From Polycyclovorans sp964425915 (lineage in GTDB: Bacteria; Pseudomonadota; Gammaproteobacteria; Nevskiales; Nevskiaceae): a stretch of 64,000 nt of DNA. The stretch spans positions 575,838 to 639,837 of the forward strand of contig CAYROO010000001.1 of the NCBI GenBank assembly GCA_964425915.1, read 5' to 3'. The notes under the pieces are model-generated. The model did not search any database and was not told where the DNA came from. It saw nothing but the letters and a program-made list of their open reading frames with translations. Position 1 is the stretch's first letter, and each line of letters begins with the position of its first letter. Position numbers and translations under genes: made by a program. Below, in pieces: positions 9,975 through 17,839 of this stretch.

Positions 9975-10852
9975 CGATTCCCGATTCCCGATTCCCGATT
10001 CCCGGAGAACTGTCGTTCTCTTTTGAACTTTTCCCGCCGCGAACGCCGATCGGTTGGGAGAAGTTACCGTCGCTGATTGACGACCTCGCAGCCGTCAAGC
10101 CGGCCTTCTTCAGCGTGACCTATGGCGCGGGCGGCTCCGAACAGGACGGCACCGCTGAAGCGGTCCGCCAAGTGGCCAGCCGCACCGGCATCGAGGCCGC
10201 GCCCCACCTCACCTGCGTCGGCTCCAGCCGGGCTCGAATCGCTCAGTTGCTGCAACAGTATCGCGACGCCGGCGTGACCCGCATCGTGGCATTGCGCGGC
10301 GACCTACCTGCCACCAGCCTGAGTAACGCCGCCCCTGGTGAGCTGCGCTATGCCGATGAGTTGGTGGCATTCATTCGCGAGCAGCATGGTGACCACTTCA
10401 TGCTCGAGGTGGCGGCGTATCCCGAAGTCCACCCGCAGGCGACCGATCCTGCGACGGACTTCCGGCATTTCGTTCGCAAGGTGCAGGCGGGCGCCGACGG
10501 CGCAGTCACGCAGTACTTCTACAATGCCGACGCTTACTTTGATTTCGTTGAGCGCTGCACCCAAGCAGGCCTGAACGTGCCGGTGGTGCCGGGCGTCATG
10601 CCCATCGTCAACACGGCTCAGCTACTGCGTTTTTCCGCCGCCTGCGGCGCCGAGGTGCCGCGATGGGTGCGCCTGAGGCTGGAGGCCTACGGCGACGATA
10701 AGGCCTCCGTGCAGGCCTTTGGCCTGGAGGTGGTGACGCGCCTGTGCGAGACACTACTGAAGGGAGGCGCGCCGGGGGTGCACTTCTACACCCTGAACCA
10801 GGCCGAGCCCACCTTAAAGCTCTGGCGCAATTTGGGTTTGCCCGTCACCTGA
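9971..10852 (+). CDS. metF: 5,10-methylenetetrahydrofolate reductase with repeat-encoded N-terminus
   Basis: FAD enzyme that reduces methylene-THF to methyl-THF for homocysteine methylation, so it belongs with metK and ahcY. FSFELFPPRTP, SVTYGAGGS and HFYTLNQAEPTLKLW are family landmarks, and 293 residues is a normal length. The only plausible start is GTG 9971: GGAG lies 6 nt upstream, and its GTGA overlaps the stop of the four-helix-bundle gene. Residues 2-11 are encoded by the GATTCCC array, so the native 5' end has been replaced. Heptamers are not multiples of three, hence gain or loss of one copy would break the frame. The 3' end is duplicated downstream. Confidence 0.93.
   Translation: MTIPDSRFPIPGELSFSFELFPPRTPIGWEKLPSLIDDLAAVKPAFFSVTYGAGGSEQDGTAEAVRQVASRTGIEAAPHLTCVGSSRARIAQLLQQYRDAGVTRIVALRGDLPATSLSNAAPGELRYADELVAFIREQHGDHFMLEVAAYPEVHPQATDPATDFRHFVRKVQAGADGAVTQYFYNADAYFDFVERCTQAGLNVPVVPGVMPIVNTAQLLRFSAACGAEVPRWVRLRLEAYGDDKASVQAFGLEVVTRLCETLLKGGAPGVHFYTLNQAEPTLKLWRNLGLPVT
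9976..10003 (-). repeat. GGGAATC heptamer array, right inverted copy, inside metF
   Basis: Four tandem GATTCCC units form the inverse of the array at 9577-9604. Together they bracket the four-helix-bundle gene as a long inverted repeat with four copies on each side. This array is translated as the first residues of MetF. Confidence 0.92.
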
Positions 10853-11132
10853 AGTGCACGGCGCCGACTTCGCCTGCGCGCGATCCCCTACGGGGCCCCT
10901 CGCGCGGTGGCGCGCGTCGCTACTTCTACACCCTGAACCAGGCCGAGCCCACCTTAAAGCTCTGGCGCAATTTGGGTTTGCCCGTCACCTGAAGTGCACG
11001 GCGCCGACTTCGCCTGCGCGCGATCCCCTACGGGGCCCCTCGCGCGGTGGCGCGCGTCGCTACTTCTACACCCTCAACCAAGCTGAGCCGACCCTGAAAC
11101 TATGGCGCAACTTGGGACTGCCGGATCACTGA
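10782..11132 (+). repeat. 140-bp tandem duplication of the metF 3' end plus a recoded third copy
   Basis: Positions 10782-10921 are repeated exactly at 10922-11061. Each unit holds the last 71 bases of metF, including its stop, plus a 69-base structured spacer rich in GCGCGC and CCCCTACGGGG. A third metF end follows at 11062-11132. It encodes the same 20 residues from FYTL to LGLP but differs at 11 codons, all synonymous, then ends in Asp-His instead of Val-Thr. Only the first copy is joined in frame to metF. Open frames running across copies two and three are repeat artefacts, not genes. Confidence 0.9.
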
Positions 11133-11135
11133 GTT

Positions 11136-11194
11136 CTGAGTGATGAGTGCTGAGTGACGAGATCGCTGCTCGGCACTCGGCACTCACCACTCAG
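11136..11194. repeat. CTGAGTG-type heptamer inverted repeat between metF copies and rho
   Basis: The left arm (11136-11161) and right arm (11169-11194) are each 26 bases of CTGAGTG-like heptamers, and they pair at 23 of 26 positions around a 7-base loop. The hairpin lies 8 bases beyond the rho stop codon, so it may end the trxA-rho transcript, although there is no clear U-tract. Confidence 0.75.
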
Positions 11195-11202
11195 CACTGT
11201 CT

Positions 11203-12651
11203 TCAATTGCGCTTCATCGCATCAAAGAAGGCGGCGTTGGTCTTGGTCGCCTTGATCCGATCAATGAGCATTTCCATGGCGCCGATCTCGTCCATTTCAT
11301 GCACCACCTTGCGCAGAATCCACATCTTGTTGAGATCCTGCGGATTCATCATCAGCTCTTCGCGGCGGGTGCCGGAGCGGTTGATGTTGATGGCGGGGAA
11401 CACCCGCTTCTCGGCGATCCGACGCTCGAGATGCAGTTCCATGTTGCCCGTGCCCTTGAACTCCTCGTAGATCACCTCATCCATCTTGGAGCCAGTTTCG
11501 ACCAGCGCGGTTGCAACAATGGTGAGGCTGCCCCCTTCCTCGACGTTGCGGGCAGCACCAAAGAAGCGCTTCGGCTTCTGTAGCGCGTTGGCGTCGACGC
11601 CACCGGTCAGCACCTTGCCGGAGCTCGGCTGTACCGTGTTGTAGGCGCGGGCAAGGCGGGTGATGGAGTCCAGCAGAATAACGACATCGCGCTTGTGTTC
11701 GACCAGCCGCTTGGCCTTCTCGATCACCATTTCAGCCACCTGCACATGTCGCACGGCCGGCTCGTCGAACGTGGATGAGATCACTTCGGCACGCACCGTA
11801 CGCTGCATGTCCGTGACTTCCTCGGGCCGCTCGTCAACGAGCAGGATGATGAGGTAGACATCCGGGTAGTTGGCGGCAATCGATTGCGCCACGTTCTGCA
11901 TCAGCATCGTCTTGCCGGCCTTGGGCGGACTGACGATAAGGCCACGTTGGCCTTTGCCGATGGGCGCCACCAAGTCGACGATGCGCGCAGTGATGTCTTC
12001 GGATGAACCGTTGCCGCGCTCCAGCTTGAACTGCTCGTTGGCAAACAACGGCGTCAGGTTCTCGAAACTCACCTTGCGGCGCGAGACCTCGGGCGGTTCA
12101 AAGTTGATGGTGTCGACCTTGAGCAGCGCGAAGTAGCGTTCGCCATCTTTCGGCGAACGGACACGGCCACTGATGGTGTCTCCGGTACGCAGGCTGAAAC
12201 GCCGGATCTGCGAGGGCGACAGATAGACGTCATCCGGGCCCGCGAGATAGGAGCTGTCCGGCCCGCGGAGAAAGCCGTAGCCGTCCGACATGATCTCCAG
12301 CACACCTTCGATGTAGATGTGCGCACCCCGCTTGGCGGCCGCGCGCAGGATCTGAACCAGCAGATCCTGCTTCTTGACGCGCGCAATATTCTCCAGGCCC
12401 TGTGACTCAGCCTTGGCGAGCAGTTCAGCCGCCGTCATGCGCTTGAGCTCGACGACCCGGATGATTTCGGGGGGCGGCCGTGGCTCGCCTCCCTCGATCG
12501 GATTCCCGGCCTCGTCGACCGCCACTGCCTCGCCGCCGTCCTCCTCTTCGATGTCCTCGGGCAAGCCGGCGAGATCCAGCTCCTGCCCCGGGCCTTGATG
12601 ATTGTTATTCGGGCCTTTACGGCCGCGTGAGTGACGGCGACGTTGTTTCAT
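11203..12651 (-). CDS. rho: Transcription termination factor Rho
   Basis: Hexameric RNA-dependent ATPase that ends transcription. The 482 residues include the N-terminal Rho domain (MTAAELLAKAESQGLENIAR, from about residue 72), the cold-shock-like RNA-binding domain with GYGFLRGPDSSYL, and the motor domain with Walker A PPKAGKTML and the conserved VDERPEEVTDMQR. Relative to the compact E. coli protein it has roughly 65 extra N-terminal residues: a basic start (KQRRRHSRGRK), then an acidic, Pro/Gly-rich stretch, likely disordered. It begins 3 nt after trxA in the classic rhlB/trxA-rho arrangement. Confidence 0.97.
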   Translation of the reverse strand: MKQRRRHSRGRKGPNNNHQGPGQELDLAGLPEDIEEEDGGEAVAVDEAGNPIEGGEPRPPPEIIRVVELKRMTAAELLAKAESQGLENIARVKKQDLLVQILRAAAKRGAHIYIEGVLEIMSDGYGFLRGPDSSYLAGPDDVYLSPSQIRRFSLRTGDTISGRVRSPKDGERYFALLKVDTINFEPPEVSRRKVSFENLTPLFANEQFKLERGNGSSEDITARIVDLVAPIGKGQRGLIVSPPKAGKTMLMQNVAQSIAANYPDVYLIILLVDERPEEVTDMQRTVRAEVISSTFDEPAVRHVQVAEMVIEKAKRLVEHKRDVVILLDSITRLARAYNTVQPSSGKVLTGGVDANALQKPKRFFGAARNVEEGGSLTIVATALVETGSKMDEVIYEEFKGTGNMELHLERRIAEKRVFPAININRSGTRREELMMNPQDLNKMWILRKVVHEMDEIGAMEMLIDRIKATKTNAAFFDAMKRN

Positions 12652-12654
12652 GCG

Positions 12655-12990
12655 TTAGGCAACAGTGAGATGCGGATTGACGAAAGCGGTGAGCTGGGCC
12701 TTGGCAACCGCGCCCACCTGGGTGGCGGCAACGCTGCCACCCTTGAACAGCAACAGCGTCGGAATACCCCGAATACCGAACTTGGCCGGTGTTTCGGGGT
12801 TCTCGTCGACGTTGACCTTGACGACCTTCAGCTTGCCAGCCTGCTCGGCAGCCACCTGGTCGAGAATCGGCGCCACCATGCGGCAGGGGCCGCACCATTC
12901 CGCCCAGAAATCGACCAGGACGGGCTCGGAGGCCTTCAGGACCTCCTGCTCGAAGGTGGCATCGGTCACCGCAGTGATGTGTTCGCTCAT
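12655..12990 (-). CDS. trxA: Thioredoxin
   Basis: Cytoplasmic disulfide reductase. The 111-residue protein has the active site WCGPC (Cys33, Cys36), the cis-Pro segment GIRGIPTLLLFKGG and the typical DFWAEWCGPCRMVAPIL helix. The ATG at 12990 is preceded by GAGGG; a longer frame to 13077 has no family support. trxA is co-transcribed with rho (3-nt gap) and divergent from rhlB. The 251 bases between them must hold both promoters. Confidence 0.97.
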   Translation of the reverse strand: MSEHITAVTDATFEQEVLKASEPVLVDFWAEWCGPCRMVAPILDQVAAEQAGKLKVVKVNVDENPETPAKFGIRGIPTLLLFKGGSVAATQVGAVAKAQLTAFVNPHLTVA

Positions 12991-13241
12991 AGATCGGCCC
13001 TCGTTCGGGAAAGCGCTATTTCGCGCAGGGAAAAGGAGGATGGGGGCGGTCAGCACGCGCTCAAGCGTGCAAACCAAAAGCTGAAAACGTTAGGATTGCG
13101 TGTTCTAAGACGACAGCAATGCCGGGTTGCCGCGGTGCGATGACAGGCTACTTAAGCGGTGTAGGCGCACGGGCGTTTGCATTATTTGAGCCGAAGTCCC
13201 CGCCGGATGCAAGCCGGTCCGAAAAACCACGATAGGCATCC

Positions 13242-14525
13242 ATGAGCAAACCCGACCATCTTTCCGAGCTGCGCTTCGATGCGCTGCCCCTCCACCCGAC
13301 CCTGTTGAGCGGCCTGTCCCGCATGGGTTTTAGCCATTGCACACCGATCCAGGCCGAGTGTCTGCCCAAGGCCTTGCGCGGCGAAGACCTCGCTGGCCAG
13401 GCGCAAACCGGAACCGGAAAATCCGCCGCATTCCTGTTGGCGACGATGAACCATTTGTTGCAACAGCCGCGGAAGGAAGGCGGCGATGCCGGCAGTCCGC
13501 GCGCCATCATGCTGGCCCCGACGCGCGAACTTGCCATCCAGATCCTCAAGGACGCGGAAGGCATTGGTGCCGACACCGGCCTGCGCCTGTCCGTGTGCTA
13601 TGGCGGCGCCGGCTACGAGCAGCAGCGTGAACAGCTGCAGACCGGTGTCGACATCCTGATCGGTACACCCGGCCGGCTGATCGATTTCCTCAAACAGGGC
13701 ACCTATCACCTCAAGGACATTGAGGTGCTGGTGCTGGACGAGGCCGATCGCATGTTCGATCTGGGCTTTATCGACGACATCCGCTACCTGCTGCGGCGCA
13801 TGCCGAAGGCGGCCCTGCGCAAGAATTACCTGTTTTCCGCCACGCTCTCGCACCGGGTGCTGGAGCTGGCCTATGAGCACATGAACAACCCGCAGAAGGT
13901 GGAGATCGAGCCGGAGCAGGTCACCGCCGACCGTGTGCGACAGACGCTGATCCACGTCGCCAACGACGAGAAGCTGCCGCTGCTGGTGGGATGGCTGCGG
14001 CACCATGAACCCTTCCGCACCATTGTCTTCGTCAATACCAAGCGGGCAGCCGAGGACATCGAGCGCACCCTGGTCGCCAACGGCTTCACCGCAGCGACCC
14101 TGTCCGGCGATGTGGCCCAGACCAAGCGACTGCGGCTGCTGGAGGACTTCAAACAGGGCAAGTTGCCGGTGTTGGTAGCCACCGATGTGGCAGCACGCGG
14201 CCTGCATATTCCGTCGGTGTCGCACGTCATCAATTTCGACCTGCCGCAGGATGCCGCCGATTACGTTCACCGCATCGGCCGCACTGCACGCGCTGGGGAA
14301 GCGGGTGATGCGGTATCGCTGTGCTGCGAAACCTGGGTGTACAGCCTGCCGGCCATCGAGGCCTATATCGGTAGCCGGCTGCCGGTGCAGGCGCTTGACG
14401 AGAGCTGGCTGCCACAGGATTTCGTACGCCCGCCGCGGCCACCCCGTCGCCCCGGCAGCGGTCCGCGCCGCGGGGGGAGTGGTGGCAGCGGGGGTGGTCG
14501 GCCCGGCGGACGTCGACGCCGCTAG
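13242..14525 (+). CDS. rhlB: ATP-dependent RNA helicase RhlB (DEAD-box)
   Basis: DEAD-box RNA helicase, in enterobacteria a partner of RNase E in the degradosome. All core motifs are visible in 427 residues: Q motif (GFSHCTPIQ), Walker A AQTGTGKS, PTRELAIQ, TPGRLIDFL, the DEAD box VLDEADRMFDLGF, SATLS, and the C-terminal DVAARGLHIPSVSHVINFDLP and HRIGRTARAG. The tail is a basic Arg/Gly/Pro-rich stretch of about 35 residues, typical of RNA-binding extensions. It is divergent from trxA-rho, the conserved neighbourhood that supports RhlB over other DEAD-box helicases. Confidence 0.94.
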   Translation: MSKPDHLSELRFDALPLHPTLLSGLSRMGFSHCTPIQAECLPKALRGEDLAGQAQTGTGKSAAFLLATMNHLLQQPRKEGGDAGSPRAIMLAPTRELAIQILKDAEGIGADTGLRLSVCYGGAGYEQQREQLQTGVDILIGTPGRLIDFLKQGTYHLKDIEVLVLDEADRMFDLGFIDDIRYLLRRMPKAALRKNYLFSATLSHRVLELAYEHMNNPQKVEIEPEQVTADRVRQTLIHVANDEKLPLLVGWLRHHEPFRTIVFVNTKRAAEDIERTLVANGFTAATLSGDVAQTKRLRLLEDFKQGKLPVLVATDVAARGLHIPSVSHVINFDLPQDAADYVHRIGRTARAGEAGDAVSLCCETWVYSLPAIEAYIGSRLPVQALDESWLPQDFVRPPRPPRRPGSGPRRGGSGGSGGGRPGGRRRR

Positions 14526-14971
14526 TCTTTCAGGCGGCGCTGCAGCCTGAGACCCGCGCCGCCATCTTCGTAGTAGTCCGGCAACGCCCGCCACACCTGA
14601 TAGCCCAGGCGCGCGTAGAGCGCGCGTGCGGCTGCGTTGTCTTCTCGCACCTCCAGACGCACCCTGTCGCAGCCTCGGTTGCGGGCTTCATGTTCGGCCC
14701 GTTCGACCAGGGACTGGGCGATGCCCTGTCCGCGCGCCTGCGGTGCGACCACCAACGAATAGATGCGTGCCACCCGACTGCCACGTCTGAGCAGCAGCAC
14801 CAGATTACCCACACAGGTGTCACCCTGCGCCGCCACCCATACGCAGGCCGAGGTGCTGCGCAGCAGATGCCGAATGCCGCGCATCGGCATCCGGTCGGTG
14901 GGAAACAGCGCCTCCAGCGCCAACATCGCCCCGGCGTCGCCGGGCACGGCGCGCCTGAGCGTCACGGTCAT
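14522..14971 (-). CDS. GNAT-family N-acetyltransferase
   Basis: Acyl-CoA-dependent N-acyltransferase of 149 residues; substrate unknown. The acetyl-CoA loop is visible as VVAPQARGQGIAQSLVERAE, followed by the RVRLEVREDNAAARALYARLGYQ segment common to RimI-like proteins. Its ATG overlaps the TGA of the upstream RimK-like ligase by 4 nt, so the two are translationally coupled and probably act in one pathway. ATP-grasp amidoligases and GNAT proteins are a known pairing in peptide-modification gene clusters. Calling it ribosomal RimI would be unsafe, since E. coli rimI sits in a different context. Confidence 0.85.
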   Translation of the reverse strand: MTVTLRRAVPGDAGAMLALEALFPTDRMPMRGIRHLLRSTSACVWVAAQGDTCVGNLVLLLRRGSRVARIYSLVVAPQARGQGIAQSLVERAEHEARNRGCDRVRLEVREDNAAARALYARLGYQVWRALPDYYEDGGAGLRLQRRLKD

Positions 14972-16428
14972 GAGCGCGTGCGCGCCTCCAGCCGCTTGAT
15001 GAAGTACTCCATCACCTTGCGATAGAGCGCCTCGCGCAGCACCAGGTCTTCCACCCCGAAGTCGATGTTGGGGTTGTCGTTCACCTCGATGACTTTCACC
15101 ACTTTGCCGAACTGCTTGAGGTCCACCCCATAGAGTCCGTTGCCCACCGCGCGCGCCGCCTGGACGGCGATCTGCACCACCTGCGGGGGCGCGTCGGCAA
15201 TATCAAGGGTTTCGTGATTGCCCTCATGCTTGGCGCCCTTGTCGTCGCGCTTCACCACCTGCCAGTGGTCCTTGGCCATGTAGTAGCGACAGGCATAGAG
15301 CGGCTGCCCATCGAGCACGCCGACCCGCCAGTCATACTCGGTCGGCTCGAAGCGCTGCGCAATGATGAGATCGGAACGCTCGAGCAGCTCCCGTGTCTGA
15401 CGCTTGAGTTCGGTCTCGGTCTCGACCTTGATCACGCCCTTTGAGAACTGTGAATCCGGCTGCTTGAGCACGCATGGAAAGCCCAGCTCACGCGCGACGT
15501 GGCTGACATTGCCACGGTGAATCATCATCGTCGCAGGCTGCGGGATTCGATGGCGGTCCATCAGCTGCGCCAGGAACACCTTGTTGGCGGCCCGCAGAAT
15601 GGAGACGGGGTCGTCGACCACCACCAGGCCTTCGCGTGCGGCGCGCCGGGAGAAGCGATAGGTGTGGTGATTGACGGCGGTGGTCTCGCGAATGAACAGC
15701 GCATCGAACTCGGCGACATGGCCATAGTCGCCCTTGTCGAGAAACTCGACATCGATCCCCAAGTCTTCGGCCGCCCGCTCGAAAAGGCGCAGGGCCCGCG
15801 CGTTTGATGGCGGCTCCTTCTCCTCGTCGTTGACCAGTATCGCCAGATCGTAGCGCGCCGACTCGCGCTTGATCCGCGGCGGGCGCTTGCGTAGGAAGTA
15901 ATCATGCGCCGCCTCGAGCAGAAACTCGTGATGGCTTTCCGGCACCTCGCCGAGCGCCACTGCGTTGATCGCGTCGACCTTCCAGGCATCCCCCCGAAAG
16001 ACGAAGTCGACCTTCAGCAGAGGCGCCGGAAACAGGTTGAACAGCGCCCGTGCCAGTCGCTCGTGGCGCTTGGCCATGCTGCGACTGAAATAGACGTTGA
16101 GGGTGTAGCGCTCGGAGCCGATCCGCGCCAGCGATTGTTCGATCAGCTCATCAACCTCGTCGTTGATGATGCGCGGCCCGTCTGCCAGCTTCAGATCCTG
16201 AATGGTGGTCACCTCCGGCAGCGCGGTGTGACCACGGGCACTGGCCAACAGTGACACGTAGTAGCCAGTGCTCTGGTAGGAGAATGAACGGCAGAGGTTA
16301 TAGACCCGGGTGCGCCGGGCGCGCACGTAGCGCTCGTCGGTCAGGTACTCCCAGGCGGTGGCAACGGTCACCGCAGGCACTTCAAGTGGCCAGTCACTGC
16401 GCTGGTCAACCACCACCAAGCCGTTCAT
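14968..16428 (-). CDS. RimK-like ATP-grasp ligase with RLAN-type N-terminal domain
   Basis: Two-part protein of 486 residues. The N-terminal half (VVVDQRSDWPLEVP, YNLCRSFSYQSTGYYVSLLASARGH and RPPRIKRESARYDLAIL segments) matches the domain found ahead of RimK-type ATP-grasp ligases. The C-terminal half (about 280-470) is an ATP-grasp fold with FPCVLKQPDSQFSKGVIKV, IAQRFEPTEYDWRVGVLDG and the metal-binding IEVNDNPNID. Such enzymes form amide bonds, often adding Glu-like residues; the target here is unknown. I chose ATG 16428 over GTG 16440. The gene overlaps the downstream GNAT gene by 4 nt. Confidence 0.85.
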   Translation of the reverse strand: MNGLVVVDQRSDWPLEVPAVTVATAWEYLTDERYVRARRTRVYNLCRSFSYQSTGYYVSLLASARGHTALPEVTTIQDLKLADGPRIINDEVDELIEQSLARIGSERYTLNVYFSRSMAKRHERLARALFNLFPAPLLKVDFVFRGDAWKVDAINAVALGEVPESHHEFLLEAAHDYFLRKRPPRIKRESARYDLAILVNDEEKEPPSNARALRLFERAAEDLGIDVEFLDKGDYGHVAEFDALFIRETTAVNHHTYRFSRRAAREGLVVVDDPVSILRAANKVFLAQLMDRHRIPQPATMMIHRGNVSHVARELGFPCVLKQPDSQFSKGVIKVETETELKRQTRELLERSDLIIAQRFEPTEYDWRVGVLDGQPLYACRYYMAKDHWQVVKRDDKGAKHEGNHETLDIADAPPQVVQIAVQAARAVGNGLYGVDLKQFGKVVKVIEVNDNPNIDFGVEDLVLREALYRKVMEYFIKRLEARTRS

Positions 16429-16647
16429 GACAGAGCGCACCTCGGTGCTGCGTCAACGTCGTCGGGCATGGGGGCAAGGCGCTCCTGGCGGGTGATGTGA
16501 TGAATGGCGCGGATGCTAGGGGACCCGCGCCTCGGTTGTCACCTGCCCCCCGGATCAGACGCCAGCGGCGCTGCATCCGACCACAAAGCCCCTTTCATCA
16601 GGCTGCCACCCACAGGGCAGGCGGTCCTGTTAAACTCAAACCGTTTT

Positions 16648-16664
16648 GTCAACACTTGTGCACT
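16648..16664. promoter_or_regulatory. Possible DesT/FabR-like operator before the desaturase
   Basis: GTCAACACTTGTGCACT lies 4 nt before the desaturase ATG. On the minus strand it reads AGTGCAC-AAG-TGTTGAC, an imperfect inverted repeat that resembles, from memory, the palindrome bound by Pseudomonas DesT upstream of its acyl-CoA desaturase genes. Its position over the expected ribosome binding site would suit repression. Weak assignment from pattern likeness only. Confidence 0.3.
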
Positions 16665-16667
16665 GAA

Positions 16668-17816
16668 ATGGCTTCTGCTTCCTTTGATCGCGCGCCCTGG
16701 AACTGGCCCGCGGTCTTCATGTTCCTGATCACCACGGTCCCCGTCCTGACGGTGTTTCCCTGGTATGCCCTGACCGTGGGATTCGACACCTTCGAAGTGG
16801 TCTGGTGCGTGATCCTGCTGTTTGCCACCGGGCTTTCCATCACCGCCGGCTACCATCGGCTGTGGGCGCATCGGGCCTACGAAGCACACCCCATTCTCAA
16901 GGTGTTCTTCATGCTGTTCGGGGCGATGAGCTTGCAGAACAGCATCCTGGTATGGGCCTCGATGCACCGGGTCCACCACAAGCATGTCGACGACGAGGAT
17001 CACGACCCCTACTCCGCCCGCCGCGGCCTATGGTTCTCCCACATCGGCTGGATGCTGAAGAACTATCCCAGCGCCGAGCTGGACTACAGCAATGCGCGCG
17101 ATCTCAAGGAAGACCCGATCGTCATGTTCCAGCACCGCCATTATCTGGCGCTGGCGCTGGCGATGAACTTCGGCGTGCCGATCCTGCTTGGGCTTTGGCA
17201 CGGAGACATCTGGGGCAGCGTGCTGATGGCCGGCCTGCTGCGCCTGGTGATCAGCCACCATGTCACCTTCTTCATCAATTCCTTGGCCCACTTCTGGGGC
17301 CGTCGCCCCTACACGGTGGCCAACACCGCCCGCGACAACGACCTGTTGGCACTGGTCACCTATGGCGAGGGCTATCACAACTACCACCACCTGTTTCAGT
17401 GGGACTACCGCAACGGCATCCGCTGGTGGCAGTACGACCCCACCAAGTGGCTGATCGCCAGCTGCAGTTGGGTGGGGCTGACGCGCAACCTCAAGCGGGT
17501 CCCTGAGTTCGTGGTACGCCGCGCCATGCTGCAGCGCCAGTTTGAGGCTGCGCGCGAGCGCCTTGCCAAGCTGGATGAGGCACCGGACAACCCCAAGCTG
17601 GCCAACCTGCAGCTGCTCTTGGAACACGAGTGGCAGCACTATTCCCAGACCCTCGCGGAGTGGAAGCAGCTGCAGTCCGAACGCTTCGAAGCCGCCAAGC
17701 AACAGCTGGCCGATCAATGGGAGAGCAGTGAGGTCCGCCGCCGCCTGCAGGGGCTGGAGTCTTCACTGAAGCAGCAGTACCAGCGCGTTCGCCTGCTGCA
17801 TCTGCAGGCCACCTGA
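16668..17816 (+). CDS. Membrane fatty-acid (acyl-CoA delta-9-type) desaturase with coiled-coil tail
   Basis: Di-iron membrane enzyme that introduces a double bond into fatty acyl chains. Three histidine boxes are present: HRLWAH, HRVHHKH and HNYHH. Hydrophobic pairs between them include VFMFLITTVPVLTVFPW. The 382-residue protein carries an extra C-terminal region of about 100 residues (LQRQFEAARERLAKLDE to LKQQYQRVRLL). It is charged and heptad-like, probably a coiled coil, and absent from compact desaturases. Start at ATG 16668 because the product then begins as the family does. No clear Shine-Dalgarno is seen; a leaderless or operator-overlapped start is possible. Confidence 0.9.
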   Translation: MASASFDRAPWNWPAVFMFLITTVPVLTVFPWYALTVGFDTFEVVWCVILLFATGLSITAGYHRLWAHRAYEAHPILKVFFMLFGAMSLQNSILVWASMHRVHHKHVDDEDHDPYSARRGLWFSHIGWMLKNYPSAELDYSNARDLKEDPIVMFQHRHYLALALAMNFGVPILLGLWHGDIWGSVLMAGLLRLVISHHVTFFINSLAHFWGRRPYTVANTARDNDLLALVTYGEGYHNYHHLFQWDYRNGIRWWQYDPTKWLIASCSWVGLTRNLKRVPEFVVRRAMLQRQFEAARERLAKLDEAPDNPKLANLQLLLEHEWQHYSQTLAEWKQLQSERFEAAKQQLADQWESSEVRRRLQGLESSLKQQYQRVRLLHLQAT

Positions 17817-17839
17817 TCCCGAGATGACACCGCCCCCGG

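Noticed and set aside
10744..11132. Short open frames over the metF repeats
   Set aside because: They arise because 140 is not a multiple of three, so the repeated metF tail is read in shifting frames; there is no start signal and no separate domain.
13182..14594. A 470-codon minus-strand frame opposite rhlB
   Set aside because: It mirrors a well-identified helicase, has no recognisable domain, and is typical of high-GC antisense openness.
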